Made by a program: the position numbers and the translations under genes. A stretch of 64,000 nt of DNA from Phaeoceros laevis (lineage: Eukaryota; Anthocerotophyta; Anthocerotopsida; Notothyladales): NCBI GenBank assembly GCA_049999765.1, contig JBNGIQ010009354.1, positions 167,253 to 231,252 on the forward strand, written 5' to 3'. Positions 9,876 to 22,973 of the stretch are shown here, one piece after another. The notes under the pieces were generated by a model. It was given only the letters and a program-made list of their open reading frames with translations. It had not been told where the DNA came from and ran no database searches. Position 1 is the first letter of the stretch. Each line of letters begins with the position of its first letter.

Positions 9876-12800
9876 CTATCTGCCTTGGACAAGGCCACTG
9901 AACACCTGACTGTTCCCTGCAAGAGAAGCCTCCCATTCAATGGAGGCCAGCAGGATTTGTGACAGGGTGAGCACCACCTGCCTCATATCTGGGCGTATGG
10001 ATGGATCTTCCTCCACACATGCTTTTGAAAGAATAGCCATCTGCAAGAGACACACACAGCACAGCACAAAACAAAACAACCAGGTGAGGTAGCTCTAAAT
10101 GTGGCAGCATACATAATCACTTTTGTGTTGCTGGTGTCTCACTCTGTAGGCTCCTTCTCTGGGGTAGCTGTCGCCGAGAAGAGGGTCGACAATGTCTTGA
10201 AATTTTGAGTACGCATCTTTCTCCTGCAGCACCGACAACATCTGCCACACACAGATACAAGTGAACAAATGCGGCAACCCGGGAGCTGGTACTGGTGCAA
10301 AAGGAAGGGTGAAGGTCACTACTGACCAAGGAAATCAGCGAACGTTTTTCATAATTCGACTCATTGGATCCTTCTTTGCCTTTGGAGATGGCTGCGCAGC
10401 CTGTCAGGAGCTCCATAAGGACCACCCCAAAGGCATAGGCATCGCTTTTGGAGGTGGCATGGCCATCTCTGACATACCTGCAAGGGAGGGCCATCATATC
10501 ACTGTCAGCTTGCACCTGGAGTATATCAGGTCACATGGCAGGAGAACGTAGGCTGCGAAAGGGTTCAAGACCCTACTCAGGAGCCAGGTAGCCAAACGTT
10601 CCAACCACTCTAGTTGTGAGGCCTTCGCCTCCATCTGCAGTTTGTTCTACCAGCTTTGCTAGTCCAAAATCTGCCACCTGCAAATTCCCCAAAGTAAGTG
10701 AGTGAGTTTCAGGGATACAAAAAATAGAGCAGCAGTACAGGAGAACTATCTTGCTCGGGTTGGAGAGTCCCACCTTAGCCCGAAAATAGCCATCCAGGAG
10801 AATGTTGCTTGTCTTGACGTCACGGTGCACATAATGGGTCTTGGTATGCTCATGTATGTATTCAAGGCCTCTGGCAGAATCAACGGCTATTTGCACCCTC
10901 TGATTCCAACTTAGAGGAGTAAAACCTGGGATCACGACGATGACATCTCGTAAGGGAGTCTAGTTAGAAAAAGCCAATCCTTGATTCAACCATGTGAGCA
11001 ATAGGCTGTACCTCTGGAGCCAGGATTGTGAAGGCGATCACTGAGGGCTCCATTTTCAGCGAACTCGTACACCAAGTAGAGATTCTCATGTCCAGCTGAA
11101 TAACCAATCAGCTCAACCTGCATACGGAGCGGGGTCATGTCAAATGCTGATGCCAGAAAACTAGACAATGGAAGGATATAAAACAGCCAACTGACCAAAT
11201 TCGTGTGGTGCACTTTGCAAAGGACCTTCAGCTCGGCATAAAACTCGCGCGATTTTGTTGCTTTCATCTGCTTAATTGCCACTTCCTGGAACCGACTGAT
11301 CGTAAGACAACAGTGCACAGCTGCAACACAGCAGATCCCGGAGTCGAAGAAGGCACTCACCTGGTTCCTCAAAATGCCGTAGAAGACAAGCCCAAAAGCA
11401 CCTTGTCCAAGCTTCTTGTTTTCGTCAAAATTGTCCGTCGAAACCACAATCTCCTCGTAAGTGAAAAGAACCGGCTTCTCTGAATTGAACATAATGGTGG
11501 CCTCTGCACAATAAACGACATACGTCAGCCGCAACGCCTTACTTACAACCCGCCGTAGCTGAGGGACTGGACACACACCTTTAGGCATGTTGATGCTGCG
11601 CTTGACATTGTCGTTCTTGGCCGTCCCACCGCGCTTGAGAGGGCCCCAACCTATGAAAGCTGCAAACCCACTCAAACTGCTGCCCTTCTCAAGGTCTTGC
11701 GTAGCGGAAATGATAGAGGTGCCAGTGTGGCCACCGTCCAGCTGTCTGTGCTTCAAACAGCCAGTCTTCTTGGAGCGTGCACACAGTGCAGTAGCGAGCA
11801 GAAGCAGAGATACGCCAACAATGGCTGCAGCTACTCCCAGTGCTATACTTGGAAGTTTGCTGCGCTTCACCTTGCTAGGAGGCGGTTGTGCTGGGGCTAT
11901 CTGCGGGGATGCTGTCTCAACACAAAACGAGGGGCATGTGTTTGTAGGTCAGTCCCGAGCTGAAGCGGAGAAAAACCACAGCTGCACTGGAGAGGGAAAG
12001 GAACCAGCATCTTACCTGAAGTTACTTGATTGATGCTCTCAACTGCGGAGACAAGCACATCCAACGTGGTTGCACATCACCACACACGACAAGAGACACA
12101 AAGATAAGCCCCGAGCCGGCAAAAACCTGACATCCAAACGACACATACACTCTACATCAAGGCTCACAGGCTACAAAAGCAGGCTACCTAACGTCAGCAC
12201 AGGACGTGTGTGGCAACACCGTTTGAGACAGAAGATGGCAACGGAGCACTCACCGGACTTGATCGGAATGAAGAGCACGCGCTCCGCCTGGATGGCATTC
12301 TCATTCTGTATCTGATTGAGCCTCGCGATGTCGGTCAAGTTGTCCTGGAAGGTGAAGCCGAGCGTGAACAGAACGTCCCCGGCCTTGATCTTGTAGGTCA
12401 CCAGATTTCCGTAGTTGTAAGGCGCATTAGCAAACTCATGAGGGACACATCCACAGCCGAGCAGCAGCAGCGGCAACTGGGTTCCCGGCGTGAACACCTG
12501 AGCCTTCAAGGTGTCCGGAATGAGGACTGCATTCTGGAACTTGGACACAATCGAAGAGTAATCCACGTCCTGAGCAGTCGGTGTGTAGTTGATCTGCGAG
12601 GCGTAGACCTTTGTGTCCGACTGGTTGTTGTACTCAAGGGGAAGAGCTGTACACAAGCACGAATGAGCAACGAGGAAAGCCGGGCCACCGGGGATATCCA
12701 TGGACAGCGCTGTGACCGAAGCGGGAGGGACGCTGTACAAATTGGCCACATCCGTGGCCGTCACGCTCTGCGCCTGGTAGAAGAAGTAGGATGTGCAGTT

Positions 12801-13003
12801 CGGTGGTGCATTTTCGTACGTGCAGTTGAGCGGCGTGACGAAAGTTTCATTCAGTGCCGCCACNNNNNNNNNNNNNNNNNNNNNNNNNNNNNNNNNNNNN
12901 NNNNNNNNNNNNNNNNNNNNNNNNNNNNNNNNNNNNNNNNNNNNNNNNNNNNNNNNNNNNNNNAGCGCAAGCCCAGGCTCCAGCAGCCTACTGCTGCGGC
13001 CAT
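9876..13003 (-). CDS. LysM-domain receptor-like kinase (CERK1/LYK type), exon 1 interrupted by gap
   Basis: Eleven exons: 13003-12254 (with gap 12864-12963), 12016-12042, 11579-11911, 11361-11503, 11196-11285, 11012-11117, 10774-10925, 10577-10677, 10327-10477, 10143-10241, 9876-10040. The start ATG at 13003 opens [13 protein letters not shown], the first part of a signal peptide that enters the gap. The ectodomain has the CxC pairs typical of LysM receptors (CLC, CGC) and LysM-like segments, then a transmembrane span (about [20 protein letters not shown]). The kinase is complete: P-loop GQGAFG, catalytic Lys in [18 protein letters not shown], and GTFGYLAPE; it is an RD kinase. It ends SGLVQGR, matching the SGR end of CERK1. 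Family role: perception of chitin or lipochitooligosaccharide at the plasma membrane. The 100-N gap is not frame-consistent with this ATG, so its length is nominal. Confidence 0.93.
12864..12963. other. Assembly gap (100 N)
   Basis: A run of N lies inside exon 1 of the LysM kinase and removes part of the signal peptide and the start of the ectodomain. Confidence 0.99.
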
Positions 13004-15389
13004 CCCGCTGACATCCTGCTGCTGCTCCAATCTGTTCCGCTGGATTGCAAGCCACCAGCGGTTTCAAGTCCTCCGCAGACGATGCTGCAGCGCACAAAAT
13101 GTCTGGAAATAACAGCAAACAAATCCAGAAATTCTCCCATGCTAGATCCTAGCTACGCTGCCAATCCAATCCAATCCAACCTCCTGAAAATCCCCCTCCT
13201 CCCCCTCCTGCTACCAGCTCCTAGCACCACTTCAAGGCCCACTCCGCCAGCCACAACAACATCATCGCTTTGCAATGCTTCCGATCTGCAACGAGCCGGA
13301 CAAATTGCGAGCTGGAGACGCCAGGGACACTCACAGGCCTGGACGGAGGAGCCAGGGCAAGCGCGAGAGGGAATCTGAGTGAGCGAGGCGCGAAACGGCT
13401 GGCTGCTCGGCAGCAATGTTGCCGGCGAGTAGTAACGAGGGGGAGGAGGGAGGAGGGGGTTGCCCGCTAGAGGAGGAGCTATCGGTTTTGTCGCAAGCGC
13501 CAGGGTGTCTCCTCGGGAACATTCCCCCTATTTTTTCCCATTTTCCAAGTCGTCCCTGGCCGGCTCATTTTATTGATTGATCCCCATCTCCTGCCGTGGC
13601 AATTTATGCCTCCCACGGGCGCCCCCCACCAACGGTTGCCGCCCCCAATCAATTGCTGTCACCTACCTGATCACGCTCTTAATTTAACGTTCTCGTGTCC
13701 GCCTTCCTGTCGTCGTGTTAATCAGATATTGTAAATGCGCAAAGCATCATCGAAACATGCTTGCTGTGGTGCTCCATGTTGGATTGATTCCTCGATCTTG
13801 CTGGCAAGCAGGTCAACACAGGGTTCCGCCTGTTCCTGGCCGCATCTGCCACGCCATGATTGGGCTATGCTGTACAGACGCTGTGCAGTGTAACCATCCA
13901 GAAGGTGGCAACTGTGCATATAGTATCTCCATATGGGTGCATGGATGTAGACTATGCTTCAATGTGGAATGCCTTAGCGGCAGACGATTCATCATCACTG
14001 TTACCGCGTGGACGATGGTGTTAGACTATTTGCAATAATATGATGCGATGCGATGCCCACTTGGCTAGTGGCCAGTGCGTGCCGACTCGCGAGTCCCACA
14101 AGCTATGGTTTATGTTAAAGCCTTTTTCCCGAAAAGACTATGGACGTATGTGTACAATGCGTACGTTATAAGTATGAATGTATGTGTCTGACCACACTAC
14201 TGCTTTCAAGTACAGACCTCTGACAGTACAGTTGTGGTAGTTCATACTGCCTCCCCAAATCCAGCTGACCTCTGCCACACGAAATTATGATGAGCAGACA
14301 CCACAGCCAAATGGCAACGCCAGACCTCCTGTATATGTATGCACTGGCACATACAGGAGGCCTGTATACCTGCCTGCGCTGAGATACGATCTCTCCCTTT
14401 GCATTTCAAGCTATTCCCTGTAGTTGCGGCTCAGCTCCCTAAGTAGATCCTTCTGATCACCGTAGACAGACGATGCATGTGGCCTTTGTGGCAACGAATC
14501 GGGGTGAAACAAGTCCCACGAGCCGCTCAGGTCACAGGTTGCGTGAGTACACACGACTCACAGGTCGTCCTTTTGTAACGTTTCAGTCAGACGATGATGG
14601 GAGTAGCCTGACGCCCGTGTGGTGGTCAGTCGCAGGATAGAACCAGGTCTGCTGTATGCGCGTACTAGCTACGTAATAGTCTACTCTATTCAATCCCTTT
14701 GTAGTATAGGGCTTGTTCCTGTGTGTATCCTGTATAGTAAACAGCTTTTTCGCCCAATCTGAGTGCAGTGCAGAACCAGGACGGACGTACAACAATCAGC
14801 CAGCCAGGTGACAGGAAGGCAGAGGTAGCCCCGCAGCTGGGGACCCGCCAAGCAGACTGGTAAAAGGAGCTCTGTGTTTTGTGTGCCATGTTTAGTCCAT
14901 GACGACTCTGGAACAGAAAGCTGGAGATACCAGACTCACCAAAGCCCCAGGAATGGATCCCATCTGATTTTCATGACAGTAAAATGGCAAACCAAGAGAA
15001 GCTTCTTCAGCCAAGGACAGACCGCAGTCACTGTTGTACCACCAGCTTGCCAGTCCCACAAACAGCAGTCAGCTTGCTCATAGAGAGGGGACAGCATGCT
15101 CCTTGGAATCTGGACCATACCGTACGGTGTCGACCTGTGAACCATCTCTCTGCTGCTTGGCAAAGTGCTGTGAATGCCCGTCACATAACATGCTACTGGG
15201 CCCATGTCCTCTTCGTCTGACTCCCTACTCCCTCAGACTCGCAGCACCTACCTCCGTCTACTGTAGTCGCACCACTGCCAATGAGGGCAGCAAGTTGCAG
15301 GCCAGCATATACAAGCCTGTTGGAGCGTGATACGTATATACACATGCCGGCTGTTGTCTAAGCCAACCGGGGATAATTGCCCTGGCCCT
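13004..15389. other. Intergenic, upstream of LysM kinase
   Basis: About 2.4 kb with no recognisable gene. It holds the presumed leader and promoter of the LysM kinase, including an overlapping 8-codon upstream ORF whose ATG is at 13014, and the 3' flank of the OS9 gene. A hairpin lies at 14325-14361. Confidence 0.45.
14325..14361. other. Short hairpin
   Basis: The arms cctcctgtatatgt and acatacaggagg pair with a two-base bulge around a loop of about 10 bases. It is too short and isolated to call a microRNA precursor. Confidence 0.35.
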
Positions 15390-17223
15390 TTACTCTGCCG
15401 ATGAAGATTTACCGAATGGTACCAGGGTATTCACACCATCCACGCTGTCTTCATAGACAAGGTCATCCTCGCTAGATGGAATTTTGCTGCAGTTGATCTC
15501 AAGCCACGGCTGCCGCTCTTGATGAAACAACCTGCAGTCAGGCAACAGTGGGTCTGTTGACAAGACATGTGAAGACCCAGCAAAGATATTTCTTTCCAAG
15601 AAATGACTTGTGTGAGGAAGGTTACCCAAATGCATCCTAAACATACTAACTACTGCATGCGGGGGGAGAGATAGTATACGGGTGTTCACAAAGGCGGGGA
15701 ACATTGACGACGATAGTGTATTTGCAGCTCGGAGCCTCCTTGAACGAGAGTATCGAGACCAATTGGTCCTCTGCGCACACAAACCTCACCTGCCCAACAC
15801 CAAGTACATGTGTCAATACTCCTCAGATCCTCAGAGATACCGCAGCCCCACCTCAACTCATTGCATTGGCGACTTACAGCACAGCACAGCACAGCACGTG
15901 CTTACCTCTGTTTCCCTAGGTTGATTGGTGAGATCACATCTCGTTCCATTGGAGAATATATGTGCATGATATCTGCAGATTGAAAAGTTCACGTTCAGTT
16001 AATGAAATGCACATTCTACTCTCTGCAAATCCATTGCCAAACCTGCATGTTTTCATCACGACATATAGCACATTAAATCCCACTTGGAAAAGGACAACAC
16101 ATTGAAACAAGTCACCAAAAGTTTTATAGCCCTCAAAGATAGATACCTCTGTGCACCAACTTCAGAGCGCGGATCCGGCTGCGTAAACCCGTCAGCTGAT
16201 TTTTCATGCAGAGCACCTGTGGCATCTGCATCGTAAGTACCCAGGGAGAACTCCTGGGAGACAATGTATTTTTCCTGTGCATGCTCCAACCACACGTGAG
16301 ACATTGAGATACGGATTGACCAATCACAAGTTGCAAATTCAAGAGTGTAACAGACGGTGGGGACCTTACCTTGGTCATGTCCTTCTCAAGATGAAACTGC
16401 CTAAAATGCTTCTTGTAACAAAACTCGTAATACCACCAACCCTCATTCTGTAGAACAGATATGGTTAGCTGATGACAAGCAGTGGAGAACCATAAACTGC
16501 ACAATACCGAGGTTTGAGATAAGCTGCACATACTCTGAGGATGCATACTTGTTCCTTCAAAAAATCCAACAGATCTTCTGGGGTCTTTCCCGTACTTTTC
16601 TGATCAGCAGGTACATTGGTGCCATTCTGCTTGTTCTCTGTTTTTTGTGGTACTTGTGGCTGTGGTAAGGCACAGAAAAATTTCTGGCCATCGCCTTTGG
16701 TCATCGTCACAACTTCCTGACCCGGTTCCTGAATTTGTCGGTACAATAACCCTAAGACTGAGTATTCGGATGGTTTTCCAAAAAAGCCATCCCTAGCACC
16801 TACTGCATACTCAAATCTCCTGCCCATGTGCCTGCATCAGGTACCTAGCCAGAAGATTATTGAACTCCAGTTAAATTTGTCTTCAACATACCGGCAAGTA
16901 GGGTGCATCAGCTGGATGAAATTTGATGGTATACTTTGGATCAAGAAAACTGAGTGGACTGTCCTTTCCTGCATAACAATTGAACCTATCATCAGGTTAA
17001 AACAATTCGGACGATGTCATGAGGCTCAATCCGGGCTGGAAACCGAGACTTTGCCACGAAGTTCTGATGTCCACTCAGCATCGTCAGACAGCAGTACAAC
17101 GTGGACAGAAGTACCTTCTTTGCTATGGGCAACGCCATCAGAGGTGGAGGCGACAACGGAATGCATTCTAAGTAGCAGCATCAACATCAACAATGGAAAT
17201 AATCCTTCACTCTTCGCCCCCAT
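15390..17223 (-). CDS. OS9: OS9-like ER lectin (ERAD, MRH domain)
   Basis: Eight exons in phase give 296 residues: 17115-17223, 16893-16969, 16549-16728, 16370-16447, 16147-16274, 15906-15972, 15680-15789, 15390-15531. The start at 17223 gives a signal peptide (hydrophobic LLMLMLLL near residue 11). Family marks are DPKYTIKFHPADAPYLP, EGWWYYEFCYKKHFRQFH, the run NGTRCDLTNQPRETEVRFVC, CKYTIVVNVPRLC and PLFHQERQPW. The MRH domain binds trimmed mannose glycans on misfolded proteins and delivers them to the HRD1/SEL1L complex in the ER. The conserved Cys that normally precedes EGWW is missing from this splice form; a 27-nt exon at about 16506-16532 would supply one (see findings). It is divergent from MED27, 460 bp away. 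Confidence 0.92.
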
Positions 17224-17683
17224 CCTTGGGAATACTACGTTTTTTTGCACCGGAGTGACCAGGTCAAGTCTCCTGATAACATAAACGGCCGGTTTCTAAG
17301 GCGCGCGGAGCTCCTTTCTCCGGCAAAAAGCTCCACCGAGATGGCAGCTATCCTCCTTCAATCGTCAACGCCAGGCAGCCTGTCATAGCGAAGAACCACC
17401 AATAAAAGTCAAAGGTAGGGCTCGAGACTAGAATTTTGAGGGTTTACGGTTTTGCAAACCACCTCGATTTCGACAACAGCGAGTCTTGAATCAATCTGAC
17501 GGTCGCTCATGCCGTGGTTCGGTAGAATCACGAAATTCCCTTCAAATCCGGCCGCTGGTCCTTACAGGAGTTCCGGGAAAATGTTCCAAAGAACTGCAGA
17601 TATCGTCTGAGCGCATAATTCGAACAGCTCTGTACAGATGAAGTTTTAGAACAGGCCAATACTTCCGGCGTCTGGAATTGTTC
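17224..17683. promoter_or_regulatory. Bidirectional promoter region, OS9 / MED27
   Basis: 460 bp separate divergent start codons, so both genes must start transcription here. I did not identify specific elements with confidence. Confidence 0.5.
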
Positions 17684-20331
17684 ATGATGATGCAGCAATC
17701 CAGCATGCAGCATCCGAGTCCTGCGCAGTCATCTCCTTCGAATGGATTCTTTGGCTCTCGTGCATCTCCTTTGTTTTCCTCAGTGGACCAGCCTGATTCT
17801 GTTGGTGACCTCCCACAAGCAGCCCTAGCCAACTCTGGAAATTTGCAGGGGCGGGATCGGGCCCCGCCTAAGCAGCTAGCTCATTCCCTGGAATGCCTTA
17901 ACCTGGCTATCCGTCAGGTTTCGGACATCCGAAGCTCAGCAGATAATTTGCTCGATGGTCTTGATGTTGCCATCTGGAGGAGAAGCAAGGATACGGGGAC
18001 GTCCAAGCCCAGTGAGGATGTGAGAGCAGCCATGCAGCTGACGCAGAACACCATCCAAAGTCTCAGAGCCAACTGTGAGCAACTTTTTCGGTTTTTGTCT
18101 TTGATTGGAAACGGGTCCAAGTGAGGTCCAATGGTGGCAGACCATGCTAACGCGGTGGAGAGGATCATTCATGTCCAGGTTTCTGTGCTATTCTGTAGGC
18201 TTTGAAATATGTCAATCTATTTAGACACAAGTAGGGGATGGGCTGATGCCTCACTGCCAGATTGACAGTTTTGCTTTCAAGGTGTTGACCATGTCTGACA
18301 ATGTCATTTGTCCGGATGTTGACCATGTGGTGATCATGTTCATTTGTCTTGATGGTTGTCATCGTTTCTGGCAATTGTGTAGTTCGTTTGCCTGGACTTC
18401 GGTGTGCTACTTGGCATGCTAGGAAACATGAAGTGGATCTTGCATAGCCATTGAATGATCTGATATGCCTGTACAGTGAGGGAGTTGGAGGCATTAGGAG
18501 TTTTAGACGGAGCTGTCCGGCGGTATGAGGAGTACCAACCCTGGGATCCTCAAACACCAGTGATAACCACAGATGGAGCAATGGGAGCATATGCATGGAA
18601 GCGGCAGATTGCAGCTCAAGCAGCTGCATCAGCAGTCGACAGGACCAGGTTCGGATTGCATGCTACTGTAAGTTTTTTGTTTCTTTGACTATTGAGCTGT
18701 AGCCTTCAGGCATATTTCAGTTAGGGCAATCCATGATGGAGTAGCAAAACTTGTTTGATGCCGCAAACTCCATCTGGCTTTGTTTGAGCTTGAGAGACAG
18801 GTGCTAAAGTGGCAAGTGCAAAATAAGCTTCTCACTTGTGGATTGGTTTCGTTCAGATTGGCGCACAAGCTATTTGTTGAGCAGAAGAGAAGGTGCTTCC
18901 CCCGTCTGAAGAGAGTCCGTAACAGGGACGAGGCATCACAGCGCAGTAGTTCAGGCAGTGTTTCCACCGCTCTGCAGGAACAGGACTCAGAGGCATCCAC
19001 TTCTGGCTCATTTCTATCAGAGCTGCTCAAGCAGATTCAGAGCGAGTCTCCAAGCATGACAATGACACCATACAGCAGACTGGGGTGGGCAAGGCAATCT
19101 TGCAGCAGCAAGAACAGTGGCCCCAGTTCAGGAGGAGACAAGCTCCCCAACGCTGTGAAACTGGAAACTTTCTCATCCACACCAGGGCCTTCCAGCAGCA
19201 CATCTCAGGGCACGGCACGGGAGGCCGAGTCCAAGTCACTCTACATGGAGAAGGTCTCAGTTCTGGACGTGAGAGTCGGAGGAGCCTTGAAGGCTGTGGT
19301 ATCTTTGCTACCTATGGGCTCAGTGCATCCAGACGCAGTCGCCATATTTGCAGCAGACGAGGTACTATTCAGTTCTGATTGCACGCACTGTGTTGCAACT
19401 GTTGTAGAGTCTGTTCGCTAAGCAGCAACTTCTGCCCACTTCTTTTCTTGTGTTGCAATCAGCGCCTTTCATTTAATTGATTGGTCATTTTTTCTGTACT
19501 AGGTGGGTAGCCATGTACATGCATGGGGAGTGTCGCAACACAGAACATTCCAACGGTTGTCGGTATGTTGCCTCCTCCCTCCCCTTCTCTTGCTATTCGT
19601 AAATCTGTAATCAAGACTTGCGAGGCATGTCATGGGTTACTGTACATTAGAAACAGAAAATGACTGAGCCGTGAGATATCTATGGAATATTTCAGGACTA
19701 CGCCGTGAATGCTCTCCACTTCTTCAATCGGCAGAACGAGAAATCAGCACTGGAGGTGCTTCTGGTACGGCGGTCCCATCCTTGGCCTTCATATTCCTTC
19801 CACTTACACTCACCGATGACTTGTGAGTGAGTGAGTGGACTACTACCAGTGTAGGACTGAATAGTTCCCGTTCCCTGTGAGTGACGGATGGATCACGGGT
19901 GTGTTCTGTTCGCAGCTGTGGCTGTACTCCTACCGATCACTGTTCACCAAGGCGTGCAGGTACGTTTTTGCATCCATCTATCTGTACATCGATTTGTGTG
20001 GATGTGTAAAAAAAACTTGGTTTGCTTGCCGTTGTTAAATCCGTGGGTTACGGACTCCGCGGTGGTGCGTGTGAGTGTGGTGTGGCTGGCAAGCCGCGTA
20101 TGTATGAGCTGGTGGTGTTGGTATGGGTGCAGTACTTGCCAGCGGACTCTGGCGCTCGACCCACCCAGCGATCTGCTGCTGCCGCCGATCATCCGTCCCT
20201 ACCGCCACCTGCACCTGCCTCGCGCCGGGAGCGGCACCAAGGTGGACGATGCCGCGGGCGACGCGGTCACGGCTTTCCACATCGGGTGCTCTGAGTGGGG
20301 GCAGCCCGACGAGCGCTCCGTGGTGCTGTGA
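17684..20331 (+). CDS. MED27: Mediator complex subunit 27
   Basis: Seven exons in phase encode 479 residues: 17684-18074, 18477-18648, 18857-19361, 19503-19562, 19696-19764, 19916-19959, 20133-20331. The start is the first ATG of an ATGATGATG run. A Ser/Gln/Pro-rich N-terminus leads into the conserved helical part (KQLAHSLECLNLAIRQVSDI, SLRANLRELEALGVLDGA), then YAWKRQIAAQAAASAVDRTR joined to LAHKLFVEQKRRCFPRL, YSRLGWA, and the C-terminal module with CSTC, LLLPPIIRPYRHLHLP and FHIGCSEWG, which carries the zinc-binding-type cysteines. MED27 lies in the upper tail of Mediator and links activators to RNA polymerase II. Donor and acceptor choices were fixed by matching segment lengths to the plant family (for example AACT|gtgagc and ACCAG|gttcgg). 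Confidence 0.93.
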
Positions 20332-22973
20332 AGTGTGAAAGCCAATGCCGGGCCAGCAGCAGCACGGACAAGGTGGACGCGACGGGAAGGAAGCTACAGC
20401 AGATATTTTTAGGCCAATGGGGAAGCGGCTGGCGCGCTTTCCGCTGCCGGGAAAAATCCCCCCTAACAAGAGCCCGTTCTGCGAGAGGACCAATTACATA
20501 GTAAAGTGAGGATGTGAGAAAGGGGTTTGGGCCCCTGCTGCCCGCAACTGCAGGTTAGCTAACGCCCCAATCAGAGGCGCCGGATTCGCTGGGCGTTGAC
20601 CTGGCAACAGCAGCTGGGGAAATCAGTCATCAGCGCAGGCATTACTTTCTTGTGAGTAGTGTGATTACGCTCCGGTCGTTCCCGTTTTCCGCTTTTCGCC
20701 CTGCTGTTGGCGTTGCCCTCTCTTTTCCATCGATTGGATGGGGGGATGGGGATCATGAATCTGGCATGGGTCGTTGGGGGCAATGTGGCACGGCCCGGTT
20801 GGACCGTACCTGCTCCGGGCAACAAGTATCTTGTGCGCGCGCCAAAGATCCCGTGAAAGAAAGGGAACTGGAACGGGATGGATGGATATGCATCCGGATT
20901 CCGGTGGTGGATGGATAGATCCGATGGTGGATGGATGGACGGAGGGAATGTATCGGATGCGATGTGTTTGTGTCTGTCTGTCGGTCCGTCATGAGTGCGG
21001 GAACTGGAGCACCGCATCAGGGCCCAAGGCTCTCTCATTGATGATTAGACTATGCCGCTCACCGAGATAGCCAGCCGGAGGTGGTGGGCGGTTGGTTAAT
21101 CCTTGCCAGGACGCACCCGGCGCGCAAGTGTGATGAGGCGAAGCGAGCGCATCGGAATGAATGATGGAGGCGGGCGGTTAGGCGTATGATGGATCTGAGC
21201 GGACCGCCCATGGCACCATAGCCGAGCTTCATGTGGGGCGCCGCTTTATCATTGCGATCGCTTCCTCCCCCTTCCCCTTTCTTCGATTTCTTGGCAGGCC
21301 ATAGGCGAGGGGCAGGTCAGCAGCCGGGACCGCACAATGTTGTTACCAAGAATTTTTTAATCGAAAAGCCAGCCCCCATAGCTGGACTAGTCGTAGTTGT
21401 TTATTCCGGTTGGAACAATGACGAGAAATGGGAGGGATAGATGGGTGGAGGGGGCCCTTCCTTCTGCCTGGGACCCCCTGGAGTGGAGGCATTTAGGGGC
21501 CCGATGACGACTTTTCAATCATGTGCGACGAACTGTGTTCCCTTCCCCCCCTCACCCACCCCTCACTAGTACGTGTTTGACATGCAGCCTAGCCTGAGCA
21601 GGTCCACCGCAGGATAGGATGCTGGAGTGGATGGCAAGGAATCCATCCCCGATGAATCCACAGCCACAGCCAGCCCAGCATCACACATGGCCCAGTTGCG
21701 CATCACACACCACTTCGATGGTCCAATGCCTTACCAGGCAACTCCTTACTCCAGGACGGGGGACGAGGACCCCTTTTGCTTTCTTTGCTTTCGACTTCCT
21801 TTGTACTTGCACACCAGACCAGCACATATGTAGTAGACAGACAGAACGGACACATCCATCAACAACAGCATCTGGCTTGCGCCTGAATCCTGGCCATGCT
21901 TGCTTGGAAGACCCGGCTCTCTGCCTATGGGGGAGGGAGGACCGAGACCGGACCAGCAGAGACCCAGATCTACTTCTTCACTTGAGGATCAAGGAACAGC
22001 CTAAGTACACAGCACACACACTTACATGTACGTTCAAGATGTCAAATTTATTGTAGAAGCGGGGGAGTCCAAACTCTCACTAGAGTAATAATCTCACTTG
22101 CCCTGTATTACAAGAGGGCACAGTTACCTATCAATATCTCGCATCTATGCTACACGGAAGCAAAGACACATCCTTCTACTAGAGTAGAGGATGGATGTGC
22201 CTCTTCCATCCTATACTACAAAACTTGTCTGGGCAAAGCATAACGTGTCTGAGAGCCAAGCAAGGCCTCGCCCAAAGCATCCTCTCTTACTTGCTTCCAT
22301 GTCCCCTGCCAGCTACTAGCAGCTGCTCAGTCGGGGTCAGGCATGGAATGTTGTCCGGTTGGCCGGCTTCCATAGATAGAAACACACTCTATAGAGGGAA
22401 GAGCCGGGCACACAAAGCCCCGGCCATCCTACACCTCCCTCCTCCATCACTAGGTGACGACGTATCCACCCTCATCATAATCGTACCAAATGTAAGATTT
22501 GCCACGCATAGACCAGGAGGTCCAGCCTGCACTTGGCCCCTGCCTCTGCGTGGCGGCAAAAATAACTAGCATACATGTAGTACCCCACAATGCAGCTTGA
22601 ATCAGCAGTAAGAAGCAGCAGCAGCAGTACTCATCCCATCCACCTCTGGCTCTCATCCCATCATACAGGGTGTGTCTCTCTTCTTGCCTGGCCTGGCTGG
22701 ATGCAGATAACCTGCTTGCATGATTGCTTGCTTCCTGCTGCTTGCTGACTGAATCATTGAATCATTTGGGCTTTCTTCCAGGAAAGAGAATCAGCCCCCC
22801 ATGTGTGCATTGGTCTTTCGCCTCCCTTACTGCAAGGGCTGGCTGCCTTCTACTATCCGGGATAACAAAAAAAACAAGGCACGCCCAACAGCAAGTCGAC
22901 TAACCGCAAAACAAAAAAATGGTTGGTTGGCTGGCTGGTTGGACACATCCTCCTCCTTGAAAGGCCTGGCTCA
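20332..22973. other. Intergenic between convergent MED27 and CRF genes
   Basis: 2.6 kb of 3' flanks and spacer with several short GGAT/TGGA repeats (about 20870-20945). No gene, RNA or transposon was recognised. Confidence 0.45.

Noticed and set aside
20035-20493. 152-codon frame antisense to the last MED27 exon
   Set aside because: Shadow of GC-rich coding DNA; the conserved Mediator C-terminus is on the plus strand.
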